DNA of 64,000 nucleotides from Mesorhizobium australicum. Its GTDB lineage: Bacteria > Pseudomonadota > Alphaproteobacteria > Rhizobiales > Rhizobiaceae. The translations under genes and the position numbers were made by a program. Of this stretch, positions 42,403 to 51,458 are shown one piece after another; within the stretch, counting starts at the first letter, position 1, and every line of letters begins with the position of its first letter. Below the pieces are notes generated by a model. That model ran no database searches and was not told the origin of the DNA. It worked only from the letters and a program-made list of their open reading frames with translations. The stretch covers positions 1,488,001 to 1,552,000 of the forward strand of contig NZ_FXBL01000004.1 of NCBI RefSeq assembly GCF_900177325.1, read 5' to 3'.

Positions 42403-43704
42403 ATGGATCCGCTGCTGCTTGCTCTTCTCGGGTTCATCGCAATGATGGGTCTCATCCTCCTTCACGTACCGATCGGCATCGCCATGGCCCTGGTTGGCAT
42501 GGTTGGGTTCGCCCAGATTGCCGGGTGGGCTCCGGCCCTGACCTTGATGGCCAGCGAGCCGGCTTCGGCGATGGCGAACCTCGACCTCGCGGTCATCCCG
42601 CTGTTCATGCTGATGGGCAGCCTGGCGGCAGCCGGCGGTCTCGCATCCGACGTCTACAACCTTGCCTATGCCCTTATCGGGCACCGTCGTGGCGGCCTGG
42701 CCACCACGACGATCGTTGCGAGTGGCGGCTTCGGCGCGATCTGCGGCTCGGGCGTGGCCACGACGGCGACATTCGGCCGGGTGGCAATGCCCGAAATGCT
42801 CTCGCGTGGATACAGGGCGGATCTTGCGGCGGGCTCTGTTGCGGCGGGAGGCACGCTCGGCATCATCGTGCCCCCCTCCAGCATGATGATCCTCTACGCC
42901 GTGCTGACGGAACAGTCGGTCCTGGACCTGTTCGCCGCCGGCGTGGTGCCCGCCATCATGGCGATCGTCTTCTATGTCGTCGCGATACAGATAAAACTGA
43001 TGATCAGCCCGGAGGCAGGTCCGCGGGGAGCTCTGGCGACCTCTGCGAAACGGTGGCTGGCCGTGAAGCAGGCATGGGGGGTCTACGTCCTTTTTGCTGT
43101 GGTGATCGGCGGCATCTACTCGGGGATATTCACGGTAAACGAAGCCGCGGCCATCGGCGTGGTCGTGGCTTTCCTGTTCGCGCTGATCAGACGCAGGCTC
43201 GGATGGCAGCGCTTCCTCAAGGTGCTGGCCGAAGCCAGCGCCGGCACCGCGATGATCTACGTCATGGTCTTCGGGGCGACGATTTTTTCCTACTTCATGG
43301 CAGTCACAGGCGCCGCCGCTTTCCTGGTGTCCGTAATCACGCAACTGCCCGTACCGCCGCTGGCGATCATCGCCGCCCTGCTGGTTCTGTACATCTGCCT
43401 TGGAGCCTTCTTCGATGAAGTGGCTGCCATGGTAATCACCCTGCCGATAGTCGCGCCCCTTATTCTGTCGTTCGGCTACGATCTCGTCTGGTGGGGCATC
43501 ATCAACATCGTCGTCATTGGCATCGGCATGCTGGCGCCGCCGATCGGTATCAATGTCATGGTTCTCCACTCCATGTACAAATCGGTGCCGCTGAAGACCA
43601 TATATGTCGGCATTCTTCCGTTCCTCTGCGCCGAATTCGCGCGCCTTACCTTGCTGACCCTGTTCCCGGAAATCACTCTCTGGCTGCCGCAGATGATCCG
43701 GTGA
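42403..43704 (+). CDS. dctM: TRAP transporter large permease (DctM-like), system 2
   Basis: A 433-residue permease of normal DctM length. Family motifs GHRRGGLATTTIVASGGFGAICGSG, GSVAAGGTLGIIVPPSSMMILY and GIGMLAPPIGINVMVLHSMYK are visible. Start MDPLLLALLGF at 42403 has GAGGAC upstream. It forms the secondary transporter with the small permease upstream and DctP downstream, importing an organic acid for module 2. Confidence 0.93.
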   Translation: MDPLLLALLGFIAMMGLILLHVPIGIAMALVGMVGFAQIAGWAPALTLMASEPASAMANLDLAVIPLFMLMGSLAAAGGLASDVYNLAYALIGHRRGGLATTTIVASGGFGAICGSGVATTATFGRVAMPEMLSRGYRADLAAGSVAAGGTLGIIVPPSSMMILYAVLTEQSVLDLFAAGVVPAIMAIVFYVVAIQIKLMISPEAGPRGALATSAKRWLAVKQAWGVYVLFAVVIGGIYSGIFTVNEAAAIGVVVAFLFALIRRRLGWQRFLKVLAEASAGTAMIYVMVFGATIFSYFMAVTGAAAFLVSVITQLPVPPLAIIAALLVLYICLGAFFDEVAAMVITLPIVAPLILSFGYDLVWWGIINIVVIGIGMLAPPIGINVMVLHSMYKSVPLKTIYVGILPFLCAEFARLTLLTLFPEITLWLPQMIR

Positions 43705-43801
43705 AAGCGATGTCCGTCAGATGGACGAAACCGGGAACCGTCGTGCCCAGGCACCCTGCGCCGGCTAGCATCGGTTCATTCATCATCCAGGGAGGACTTC
43801 G

Positions 43802-44815
43802 ATGAACTTCATGACTCGCCTACTCGCAGCGGCAGCAGCGATTTTCGTCGCGACCAACGTCGTCTCGGCGCAAACCCTGCGCTTCTCCAGTTTCGAGCCC
43901 CCCATGGCCATGGTGACGAAGCAAATCCTCACTCCCTGGGCGAAGGACGTTACTGATGCGTCGAATGGCGCTCTGAGCGTTCAGATTTTCGCGGGAGGGT
44001 CGTTGGGTCGAGATCCGGCACAGCAGCTCCAGCTTGTGGAACAAGGTGTCGCCGATATCGCCTGGGTCATTCCGGGCTATTCGCCGGGCCGGTTCCAGGA
44101 GGGCACCGTCGCCGAATTGCCGTTCGTGGTCCCCAACGCGAGCGCCGGTTCGGCTGCGATGTGGGAAATGTACGAAAAGGGATTGTTCAAGGGCGACTAT
44201 GACAAACTGAAGGTGCTTGGGATCTTTGCGTCCTTCCCCAACTTCGTCGCCGCGACACGGCCTGTCGAGACACCGTCCGACCTGCAGGGCGCGAATTTCC
44301 GGGCTCCCGGGCCTACGATGCTGGCCGCCATCAAGGCAATCGGCGCAGTGCCAGTCGGTGGCATCAGCGGCCCATCGATCGCCGACAGCATCAGCAAGGG
44401 CCTCATTGTGGGCACGCTGACGCAATGGGGCGCTGTCGAGACATTCCGGATGGGTGAGGTCATCACAAACTACAACACCGTCCCGCTCGGGGCCACGCCC
44501 ATGCTGGTGGTCATGAACAAGGCAAAGTACGAGTCGCTTTCCGAGGAGGCCAAGGCTGCCCTCGACAAGTTCTCGGGTGCCGCGTTCTCCAAGCGGTTCG
44601 GCGAACTGTTTGACAAGTCGATGGTGGAAGCGCGCGCACGTATCGCGGCCAGTTCCAAGGTCAAGATCCTTGACCCTGACGAGGCGCTCCTCGCCCAGTG
44701 GAAGAAGGCCGTCAGCGTCGCTCAGACCGACTGGATCGCCCAGAATCCCGGCGGCCAGGCTCTCTACGACGCGTTCACCGCGGCCATTGCCGCACACAAG
44801 ACCGGTGCGCAGTGA
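43802..44815 (+). CDS. dctP: TRAP transporter substrate-binding protein (DctP-like), system 2
   Basis: A 337-residue periplasmic receptor. Signal MNFMTRLLAAAAAIFVATNVVSA precedes mature QTLRFSSFEPPMAMVTKQIL. The region with the ligand-binding Arg reads LQGANFRAPGPTMLAAIKAIGAVPVG. GGGAGG lies ahead of the ATG. The opening and ligand-site segments differ from system 1, so the two TRAP systems probably bring in different acids. It is followed after 57 bases by the ring-cleavage dioxygenase. Confidence 0.92.
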   Translation: MNFMTRLLAAAAAIFVATNVVSAQTLRFSSFEPPMAMVTKQILTPWAKDVTDASNGALSVQIFAGGSLGRDPAQQLQLVEQGVADIAWVIPGYSPGRFQEGTVAELPFVVPNASAGSAAMWEMYEKGLFKGDYDKLKVLGIFASFPNFVAATRPVETPSDLQGANFRAPGPTMLAAIKAIGAVPVGGISGPSIADSISKGLIVGTLTQWGAVETFRMGEVITNYNTVPLGATPMLVVMNKAKYESLSEEAKAALDKFSGAAFSKRFGELFDKSMVEARARIAASSKVKILDPDEALLAQWKKAVSVAQTDWIAQNPGGQALYDAFTAAIAAHKTGAQ

Positions 44816-44872
44816 TCGGCATGCACCGCGCTTGTCGAGCGCGGTGCTCCTCTCTTGGATCGGGCTGCAATC

Positions 44873-45853
44873 ATGACCCTTGCCTCCCTCGGTTACATCG
44901 GAATCCGTTCCACGCGGACGCAGGAATGGCAATCGTTCGCCACGAACCTGCTTGGAATGCAGCAGGTTGATGCCGGCGCAGGTGTAAGAGCCTTTCGGAT
45001 GGACGACCGCAAGCAGCGGCTCGTCGTCACTGACGACGCCGGTGACGGGCTCGGCTTCATGGGCTGGGAAGTCGCCTCCGCGGCGGCGTTGGATTTGCTG
45101 GCCTCGCGACTCGAGAACGCCGGTGTCCGCGTTACCCTTGAGCCCATGGCATTGGCGGACCAGCGTCATGTGGCCCGGCTGATCTCTTTCTGCGACCCCG
45201 AAGGCAATCGCCTTGAGGTTTTTTGCGGACCCGCCATAGCGAGTGACCCATTCCTGCCGGGCAGGGCGATTTCGGGGTTCAAGACGGAATCATTGGGCAT
45301 GGGGCATGCCGTGCTCCACGCGCGCGATGTTGACCTGTTGCTCCCATTCTATCGGGACTTGCTCGGCTTCCGCGTGACCGACTACGGCCTCAAGCCGTTC
45401 AAACTCTACTTCTTCCACCTCAACGGCCGTCACCACAGCTTCGCGATGGTCGGCACCGGTCGTCAGGGCATGCATCATTTCATGGTCGAGCTGTTGAGCC
45501 TGGACGATGTAGGTCAGGGGTACGACCTTGCCAGCCAGGCTGAAGGTCAGATCGCCTATACGCTCGGGCGTCACTCGAACGACCACATGATGAGCTTCTA
45601 CGCCAACAGCCCCTCCGGATTCTTCGTCGAATACGGCTGGGGCGCCCGCGTGATCGACCCTGCGACCTGGGAGCCTCACGAGACCTTCGACGGGCCGAGC
45701 TACTGGGGCCACGAGCGCCTCTACCTTCCAGAAGATTCCACGGACCGGCTACGCCTGCGCGACATGAGACTGGACGCTGCGCGGCGAGGCCAGCGGGCGC
45801 CTGATCCATCGAGCGGCTGCGCCTGGTTCGACAGTATGGTCAGGCAGGAATGA
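44873..45853 (+). CDS. Type I extradiol ring-cleavage dioxygenase (BphC-like, VOC fold)
   Basis: A 326-residue two-domain vicinal-oxygen-chelate dioxygenase resembling 2,3-dihydroxybiphenyl 1,2-dioxygenase. The iron ligands are conserved in the C-terminal domain: H145 (GMGHAVLHARD), H202 (MHHFMVELLSLDDV) and E253 (GFFVEYGWGARV). Second-sphere residues also match BphC: GRHHSFAM and LGRHSNDHMMSFY. It cleaves a catechol next to the hydroxyls (meta cleavage) with Fe(II) and O2. Start ATG 44873 (MTLASLGYIG) is preferred over the frame start 6 codons earlier. The natural catechol is unknown; the oxygenases at 39.4 and 50.0 kb are candidates to make it. Confidence 0.92.
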   Translation: MTLASLGYIGIRSTRTQEWQSFATNLLGMQQVDAGAGVRAFRMDDRKQRLVVTDDAGDGLGFMGWEVASAAALDLLASRLENAGVRVTLEPMALADQRHVARLISFCDPEGNRLEVFCGPAIASDPFLPGRAISGFKTESLGMGHAVLHARDVDLLLPFYRDLLGFRVTDYGLKPFKLYFFHLNGRHHSFAMVGTGRQGMHHFMVELLSLDDVGQGYDLASQAEGQIAYTLGRHSNDHMMSFYANSPSGFFVEYGWGARVIDPATWEPHETFDGPSYWGHERLYLPEDSTDRLRLRDMRLDAARRGQRAPDPSSGCAWFDSMVRQE

Positions 45854-45897
45854 CGTTCTCCGCCTCCCGAACCTTCTTATAAAACCGGAGCATTCAG

Positions 45898-46749
45898 ATG
45901 CGTATAAGTTCGTACGTCACCGATGGCGGCGTCAAGTCCTACGGCCTTGTCGAAGGCAGCGCCGTCAGGGATGTCGGCGAGGCGTTCAGGAACAGATTTC
46001 CCACCCTGTGTGCCGCGCTCGCGGCCGGAGCGCTTGCGGACCTGACGGACGCCGCAGCCTCGTCTCGCGAGGTTCCGCTCGACACCGTCGTCCTGCTTCC
46101 ACCAATCGACAATCCTGACAAGATCCTTTGCATCGGGCTCAACTATATGACCCATATCAAGGAGACTGGACGCGAAGCGCCCAGCCATCCTTCCATATTC
46201 ACGCGCTATCCATCTTCGCTGGTGGGACATGCCGAACCGATGGTGCGCCCTTCGGTCTCGACGTGGTTTGACTTCGAAGGTGAACTCGCCGTTGTCATCG
46301 GCCGCGCCGGGCGGGCGATTCCTGAAGCCCGTGCGATGGAACACGTTGCGGGCTATACCTGCTTCAACGACGGATCGGTGCGGGACTACCAGCGCCACAC
46401 GACCCAGTTCTGGGCCGGCAAGAACTTCGATCGCAGCGGCTCGATGGGACCGTGGCTGGTTACCGCGGACGAAATGGGCGATCCCGCCGCGCAGTCGATG
46501 GTGACGAGGCTCAACGGCGAGGTCGTTCAGTCGACACCGATCTCGGACCTCGCCTTCGACATCCCCAAGCTCATCGCCTACCTCTCCACCGTGTGCGAAC
46601 TGTTGCCTGGCGACGTCATCGCCACCGGAACGCCGAGCGGTGTAGGCCTCTTCCGCGAGCCCAAGCTGTTCATGAAGGCGGGCGACCGTATCGAGGTCGA
46701 GATCTCCGGGATCGGCACATTGTCCAATCCCATAGTCGACGAAAGCTGA
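45898..46749 (+). CDS. Fumarylacetoacetate hydrolase (FAH) family protein
   Basis: A 283-residue FAH-fold enzyme. Typical segments are ILCIGLNYMTHIKETGREAP, the metal-binding FDFEGELAVVIGRAGR (E-x-E type) and YTCFNDGSVRDYQ, with ATGTPSGVG near the end. Family members hydrolyse acylpyruvates or act as hydratases/decarboxylases on meta-pathway products. Placed directly after the extradiol dioxygenase (44-base gap), it probably processes the ring-fission product or a downstream 2-oxo acid. Cytoplasmic. Confidence 0.92.
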   Translation: MRISSYVTDGGVKSYGLVEGSAVRDVGEAFRNRFPTLCAALAAGALADLTDAAASSREVPLDTVVLLPPIDNPDKILCIGLNYMTHIKETGREAPSHPSIFTRYPSSLVGHAEPMVRPSVSTWFDFEGELAVVIGRAGRAIPEARAMEHVAGYTCFNDGSVRDYQRHTTQFWAGKNFDRSGSMGPWLVTADEMGDPAAQSMVTRLNGEVVQSTPISDLAFDIPKLIAYLSTVCELLPGDVIATGTPSGVGLFREPKLFMKAGDRIEVEISGIGTLSNPIVDES

Positions 46750-46753
46750 CCCC

Positions 46754-47785
46754 GTGACCATGCGGGCAATCCGGTTCGATGCTCTCGGCGGTCCGGATGT
46801 CCTCTATGTCGGGACGGTCGACACGCCCGTGCCCGGTCCGGGGGAGCTTCTCATCGAGGTCCAGGCCGCGGGCGTCAACAGGCCAGACATCTCGCAACGG
46901 CTGGGACGGTATCCGGTCCCGGCCGATGCCAACCCGATCCTCGGGCTGGAGGTGGCCGGTGTGGTCGCCGGTACAGGCGACGCACAATCGCCATTCCGAA
47001 TTGGCGACAGGGTGACGGCGCTCGTGCATGGAGGCGGCTACGCCGAATACTGCTGTGTCGACGCCCGTCACGTCATGCGGATACCGAGCGCGCTTTCGGC
47101 GGAGGAAGCTGCCGCATTTCCGGAAGCCGCGATGACAGTCGAGTTCAATATGGTCATGCGGGCCGGCCTTCGCGCGGGCGAGACCGTTCTCATCCACGGA
47201 GGCACCTCCGGCATCGGCATGCATGCGGTGGCGCGGGCGATAAGCCTCGGTGCTTCCGTCATCACGACCTCGCGCGGCGCGGAGAAGGCGCGATACTGCC
47301 GCGAGATCGGTGCATCGGTGGCGATCGACGCGGGCGAGGGGGATTGGACCGAGGCGGTGATGCGGCACACCGGCGGGCGCGGCGTCGATGTCGTGCTCGA
47401 CATGGTTGGGGGCGCCTACGCCGACCGCAACTTCGCCTGTATGGCGGAGGATGGGCGCTATGCTCTTATCTCGCTCCAAGGCGGCGCGCGCGCCGAGATC
47501 AACCTTGAGCCGGTGCTCCGCCGCCGGCTGATGCTGGTCGGCTCGACACTCCGCCCGCTTTCTGCGGACTGGAAGGCTGCGATCGTGGAGCGCGTGGCGC
47601 GAGACGTCGTGCCTCATCTGGCCGCGGGCCGCCTTGTGCCGCACGTGCACGCGGTCTTCCCCCTCGAAGAAGCGGCAGAAGCCCACCGTCTGCTCGAGGC
47701 CAACACCCACCACGGAAAGATCGTGCTGACGATGTCCCGGCCAGGTCTGTCGGGGACAAGGACCGGCACTGAGGAGCCACGATGA
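46754..47785 (+). CDS. Quinone oxidoreductase-like MDR family enzyme (NADPH-dependent)
   Basis: A 343-residue zinc-independent medium-chain reductase. The N-terminal GroES-like part reads VDTPVPGPGELLIEVQAAGVNRPDISQRLGRYP, and the nucleotide-binding part has LIHGGTSGIGMHAVARA with the AxxGxxG-like loop typical of NADPH quinone reductases. The Cys/His zinc ligands of true alcohol dehydrogenases are absent. Start may be GTG 46754 or ATG 46760. The 3' end overlaps the ferredoxin gene by 4 bases. In module 2 it could reduce a quinone or enone intermediate. Confidence 0.9.
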   Translation: MTMRAIRFDALGGPDVLYVGTVDTPVPGPGELLIEVQAAGVNRPDISQRLGRYPVPADANPILGLEVAGVVAGTGDAQSPFRIGDRVTALVHGGGYAEYCCVDARHVMRIPSALSAEEAAAFPEAAMTVEFNMVMRAGLRAGETVLIHGGTSGIGMHAVARAISLGASVITTSRGAEKARYCREIGASVAIDAGEGDWTEAVMRHTGGRGVDVVLDMVGGAYADRNFACMAEDGRYALISLQGGARAEINLEPVLRRRLMLVGSTLRPLSADWKAAIVERVARDVVPHLAAGRLVPHVHAVFPLEEAAEAHRLLEANTHHGKIVLTMSRPGLSGTRTGTEEPR

Positions 47786-48105
47786 TCCAGGTGCATTTCA
47801 GGAGCGAGGACGGATCTGTCAAATCCGCAGTCGGGACAGACGGAGATTCCGTCATGGAGATCGCGCGCAACAACGGAGTGCCCGGCATCGTCGCGGAGTG
47901 CGGAGGCGCGGCCATGTGCGCGACCTGCCACGTCTATGTCTCGTCGGACTGGCTCGAGCGGATTCCGCCAATGTCGGAGTTCGAAGACGAACTGCTCGAA
48001 GGGACGGGGGCTCCGCGGATGGAGAACAGCCGGCTCGGCTGCCAGATCAAGGTGAGCGACACGCTTGACGGCTTGGAAGTCACCGTGCCGGCCTCGCAGT
48101 ACTGA
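47782..48105 (+). CDS. Adrenodoxin/putidaredoxin-type [2Fe-2S] ferredoxin
   Basis: A 107-residue ferredoxin with cluster ligands C40, C46, C49 and C87 (CGGAAMCATCHVY ... SRLGCQIKV), the CX5CX2C...C spacing of putidaredoxin-type proteins. The acidic stretch SEFEDELLEGTG is the usual docking surface for reductase and P450. It is translationally coupled to the reductase-like gene upstream and lies 10 bases before its own ferredoxin reductase. It almost certainly passes electrons to the P450 at 50.0 kb. Confidence 0.95.
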   Translation: MIQVHFRSEDGSVKSAVGTDGDSVMEIARNNGVPGIVAECGGAAMCATCHVYVSSDWLERIPPMSEFEDELLEGTGAPRMENSRLGCQIKVSDTLDGLEVTVPASQY

Positions 48106-48115
48106 AAGGTCGGCG

Positions 48116-49354
48116 ATGGGTCGCAAGGTCGTCATAATCGGCGCAGGGCAGGTTTCGGCAACGCTCGTTGCAAAGCTGCGCGCCGATGGCCACGAAGGCA
48201 CCATTACAGTTCTGGGCGACGAAAATACGCTGCCCTATCAAAGGCCTCCGCTCTCCAAGGCCTATCTTCTGGGAAAGCAGACGATGGCCCAGCTTCATCT
48301 TCGGCCATCTGCATTCTACAGCCAGGCGCAGATCGACTTGCGCCTGGGATGTCGCGCCATCGCGATCGAGCCCGGCGCCCGGCTGGTCCAGTTGCAGGGA
48401 GACGAGCTTGTCCCCTACGACCATCTGGTCCTTGCCACAGGAGCGGCGGCGCGACGCTGGCCGGCTGCGCTCGGCGGAACACTGGAAGGCGTCAGAACCC
48501 TCCGCACCTTCTCGGACGCCGACAGCCTGTCTCTCGCTTTGCAATCCGCCCGCTCCATCCTGGTCATTGGCGGTGGGTATCTGGGCCTCGAACTTGCATC
48601 CGCCGCCAGATCGCTCGGCCTTGCGGTCACCGTCGTCGAGGCACAGAAACGCCTCCTCAACCGGGTGGCGGGAGAGGATACTGCCCGATACTTCCGAACC
48701 TTGCATGTGGCCCACGGTACCCGGATCATCGAAGGGATGGGGATCCGCCGCCTTCTCGGCAAGGGTATTGTCGAAGGAGCGGAGCTGGAGAACGGCGAGG
48801 TGATCACGTGTGACCTGGTCATCGTCGGGATCGGTGCGATCCCCGAGACCGCGCTCGCCGTCGCTGCCGGGCTCGAGGTAGACGACGGCGTTGTCACCGA
48901 CGAGTTCTGCCGAACCTCCGACCCCTTCATATGGGCGGCCGGCGATTGCGCACGGGTCCGCACCTCCGCGGGTTCAATCCGGCTTGAAAGCGTGGGGAAT
49001 GCAATCGATCAGGCGGAAACCGTGGCCGCAAACATCTTGGGCGGCGAGCGGGCCTATCGGCCCCGGCCCTGGTTCTGGACCGAGCAACACGGCGTGAGGA
49101 TGCAGATCGCGGGACTGTCGACAGGCCATGACGAGACCGTATTGCGCCGGACCTCGGACGGATCACGCAGTTCCTGCTGGTATTTCAGGAAGGACAACCT
49201 CATTGCAGTGGATGCCATCAACGACGCTCAGGCCTTTCTTGCCGGACGCCGCCTGATCGACAGCGACATGCATGTCGATCGTGCCGCGATCGGGGATCCC
49301 GCATTCGATCTGCGCAACCTGGCGAAGACGACGTCGCCGGAAATCTTATCGTGA
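48116..49354 (+). CDS. Ferredoxin reductase, putidaredoxin-reductase type
   Basis: A 412-residue FAD/NADH flavoprotein of the rhodocoxin/putidaredoxin reductase class. FAD motif KVVIIGAGQVSATLVAKLRADG, the active-site loop LPYQRPPLSKAYL, the NADH motif ILVIGGGYLGLELASAARSLG and the second FAD motif FIWAAGDCARV are intact. Start ATG 48116 (MGRKVV) has AAGG upstream; the frame continues 17 codons further into the ferredoxin gene. With the ferredoxin and P450 it completes a class I P450 electron chain. Confidence 0.94.
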   Translation: MGRKVVIIGAGQVSATLVAKLRADGHEGTITVLGDENTLPYQRPPLSKAYLLGKQTMAQLHLRPSAFYSQAQIDLRLGCRAIAIEPGARLVQLQGDELVPYDHLVLATGAAARRWPAALGGTLEGVRTLRTFSDADSLSLALQSARSILVIGGGYLGLELASAARSLGLAVTVVEAQKRLLNRVAGEDTARYFRTLHVAHGTRIIEGMGIRRLLGKGIVEGAELENGEVITCDLVIVGIGAIPETALAVAAGLEVDDGVVTDEFCRTSDPFIWAAGDCARVRTSAGSIRLESVGNAIDQAETVAANILGGERAYRPRPWFWTEQHGVRMQIAGLSTGHDETVLRRTSDGSRSSCWYFRKDNLIAVDAINDAQAFLAGRRLIDSDMHVDRAAIGDPAFDLRNLAKTTSPEILS

Positions 49355-49388
49355 CCATTTGGTCGCACGGTTCGGATCCAGGAAACCC

Positions 49389-49946
49389 ATGTACGAACAG
49401 GACGATTTCGACCCGCTCGACCCGTCGCAATGGCCGGAGCAACTCGTGCCACTCAAGTCCGGTTTTGCGTCGCGACTGAACGTCTACCGCGTGATGGCCC
49501 ATCATCCGGATTTGCTGAAGGCCTGGGCAGGCTTGCGGCAGCATGTCGTGGTCGACAATGTCCTCGGTGCCGAACTTTCGGAGGTCGCGATCCTGCGCGC
49601 CGCCTTCCACATGCGGTCCGCCTATGAGCAGGCGCATCACATCGTCCGGGCCAGGGCCTGCGACCTGGATGATCGGTCCATTCGCGAAATCGTGGCGGGA
49701 GCCACGGTCTCGAACCCACGCTACCGGGTTGTCGCGATCGCGGTGGATGAGCTTTCGACCGGTCGCCAGCTCTCGGGAAACAGCCTCGCGGCGGTCACCG
49801 GGCTCGCAGGAAAGGCAGGCGTTCTGGATCTCATCGCCATCGTTGGCTTCTACACCACGCTGGCGTTCATCCTGAATTCCTTCGACACGCCGATCGATCA
49901 AGACGTGGCCCGGGAGCTTGCGGATTCGCCGTTGCAGCCGCTGTAA
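49389..49946 (+). CDS. Carboxymuconolactone decarboxylase (CMD)-like protein
   Basis: A 185-residue member of the CMD/AhpD-like all-helical family. The helix with the family His is LSEVAILRAAFHMRSAYEQAHHIVRARAC. The redox CxxC of AhpD peroxidases is absent, so it is closer to lactone decarboxylase-like or orphan members. Start MYEQDDF has AGGAA 5 bases upstream. It sits between the ferredoxin reductase and P450 genes (34 and 93 bases). A decarboxylation or tautomerisation step late in the pathway is possible, but unproven. Confidence 0.85.
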   Translation: MYEQDDFDPLDPSQWPEQLVPLKSGFASRLNVYRVMAHHPDLLKAWAGLRQHVVVDNVLGAELSEVAILRAAFHMRSAYEQAHHIVRARACDLDDRSIREIVAGATVSNPRYRVVAIAVDELSTGRQLSGNSLAAVTGLAGKAGVLDLIAIVGFYTTLAFILNSFDTPIDQDVARELADSPLQPL

Positions 49947-50039
49947 CCTGTCCGCAGGTTGAACACCTCAGATCGAGACGTTGCGCGGACCGCGCGAATG
50001 AAGGTTCCTTGGGTTGCAGTTGTTCAAGGAGGAGGAACG

Positions 50040-51245
50040 ATGTCGGCTTCCACGAAATCCACGAGCCAGTGGGACAGCCCGCCCGTCTATGATGTCGACA
50101 TCTACTCCGACGAGGTCATTGCCGACCCCTATCCGCACTACCAGCGTATCCGCGATGCCGGCGCCGCGGTCTGGTTGCCTGCAAACGGGCTATGGGCGAT
50201 CGGTCGCCACGCGGACGTGCGCGCGTGCCTCGCAGACCATGAGACGTTCCGATCCGGAAACGGCGTTTCGGGAAACGAGGCTGCCAACAGGATGGCACCC
50301 GGGAACCTGCTCGCTTCCGATCCGCCGCTTCACGATCATCTGCGCCGCATCGTCGCCGCGCCGTTGAGTCCGCGCGGGCTGAACGACGTCAAAGGCCGTA
50401 TCGAGGCGACGGCGGAGGACCTTGTCGACCGGCTGGTCCGGCGCGGCACCTTTGACGGTATGATGGACCTTGCGCAGTACCTTCCGGTTTCCATCGTCTC
50501 CGAGCTGGTCGGAATGCCGGAACACGGGCGTGAGAACATGCTGCGCTGGGCGAGCGCGGTGTTCGACATGCTCGGCGGCGCCAACAAGCGCGGTGAGGAT
50601 GCGCTCCCTGTCGTCATGGAGATGCGGGCGTATACGGTCAACGAAGCGACGCGCGACAAGGTGCGGCCGGATGGCTGGGTGTCCATGCTCTATGAGGCTG
50701 CCGACAAGGGCCTTATACGCCCCGAGCAGGTGCAGATGCTGATGCGCGACTACCTCGGACCCAGTCTCGATACGACGATCTTCGCGACCGGCCACCTCCT
50801 GTATCTTCTGGGAACCAATCCCGAGCAGTGGCAGATGATCCGCGACGACCCGAGCCTGATACCCAATGCGATCAACGAGGCGGTCAGGGTGGAGTCGCCG
50901 ATCCGCGGGTTCACTCGCTATCTGGCCGATGACAAGGTGGTCGGTGACACCTTGATCCCGAAAGGCTCGCGGGCGCTGATGCTCTATGCGTCGGCCAACC
51001 GGGACGAGCGGCGCTGGGAAAAGCCCGAAACCTTCGACGTGAAGCGGGTGCTGACCGATCACGTCGGCTTCGGGCACGGTATCCATTCATGCGCCGGGAT
51101 GCAGTTGGCCCGGCTCGAGATCCGCAGCATCCTTACCTCGATGGTGAAGCGGGTGAAGCGGGTTGAGGTGGGTGTTCCGGTCCTGGCGATGAACAATGTC
51201 CTCAGGGGCTACGAACGCCTGCCGGTGAGGTTCGTCGCGGACTGA
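50040..51245 (+). CDS. Cytochrome P450 (class I, bacterial)
   Basis: A 401-residue soluble P450. The heme thiolate is C351 in GFGHGIHSCAGMQLARLE, the ExxR pair is E280/R283, and the I-helix reads YLGPSLDTTIFATG with D244-T245 retained, although the usual Ala-Gly before the acid/alcohol pair is replaced by Pro-Ser. AAGGAGGAGGAACG directly before ATG 50040 is a very strong ribosome-binding site. Co-encoded ferredoxin and reductase supply electrons. Such systems hydroxylate or O-demethylate aromatic acids, terpenoids and similar compounds. It is the last gene of module 2 and could perform the entry oxidation. Confidence 0.95.
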   Translation: MSASTKSTSQWDSPPVYDVDIYSDEVIADPYPHYQRIRDAGAAVWLPANGLWAIGRHADVRACLADHETFRSGNGVSGNEAANRMAPGNLLASDPPLHDHLRRIVAAPLSPRGLNDVKGRIEATAEDLVDRLVRRGTFDGMMDLAQYLPVSIVSELVGMPEHGRENMLRWASAVFDMLGGANKRGEDALPVVMEMRAYTVNEATRDKVRPDGWVSMLYEAADKGLIRPEQVQMLMRDYLGPSLDTTIFATGHLLYLLGTNPEQWQMIRDDPSLIPNAINEAVRVESPIRGFTRYLADDKVVGDTLIPKGSRALMLYASANRDERRWEKPETFDVKRVLTDHVGFGHGIHSCAGMQLARLEIRSILTSMVKRVKRVEVGVPVLAMNNVLRGYERLPVRFVAD

Positions 51246-51458
51246 AAAACAGGAAAGAAAGAGGGAGTTGGGAGAGAGAAGGCCCAGGGAAAGGCCGGCG
51301 ACATTGCCAGTCGGCTTGCACTTTCCGCTCTTCAGTCCCGTCAAACACCTTATCTCGGTGTCAACGAAACCCGCAGCTCGAGAACGTGCTTGATATGTTG
51401 GTGCGCCTGGACGTTGCTGACTTGCTCGCCGCCTTCGGTGACGAACGGTCTGCTCGAC
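51246..51458. other. Spacer between P450 and tetR
   Basis: The spacer holds a purine-rich start (AACAGGAAAGAAAGAGGG) and no gene I can support. The P450 and tetR genes converge here. I see no classic hairpin terminator. Confidence 0.35.

Noticed and set aside
49351..49366. A fourth LysR operator (TGACCATTTGGTCGCA) between the ferredoxin reductase and CMD genes
   Set aside because: It shares only the ACCATTTGGT core, overlaps the reductase stop codon, and lies inside a continuous module 2 operon, so a chance match is more likely.
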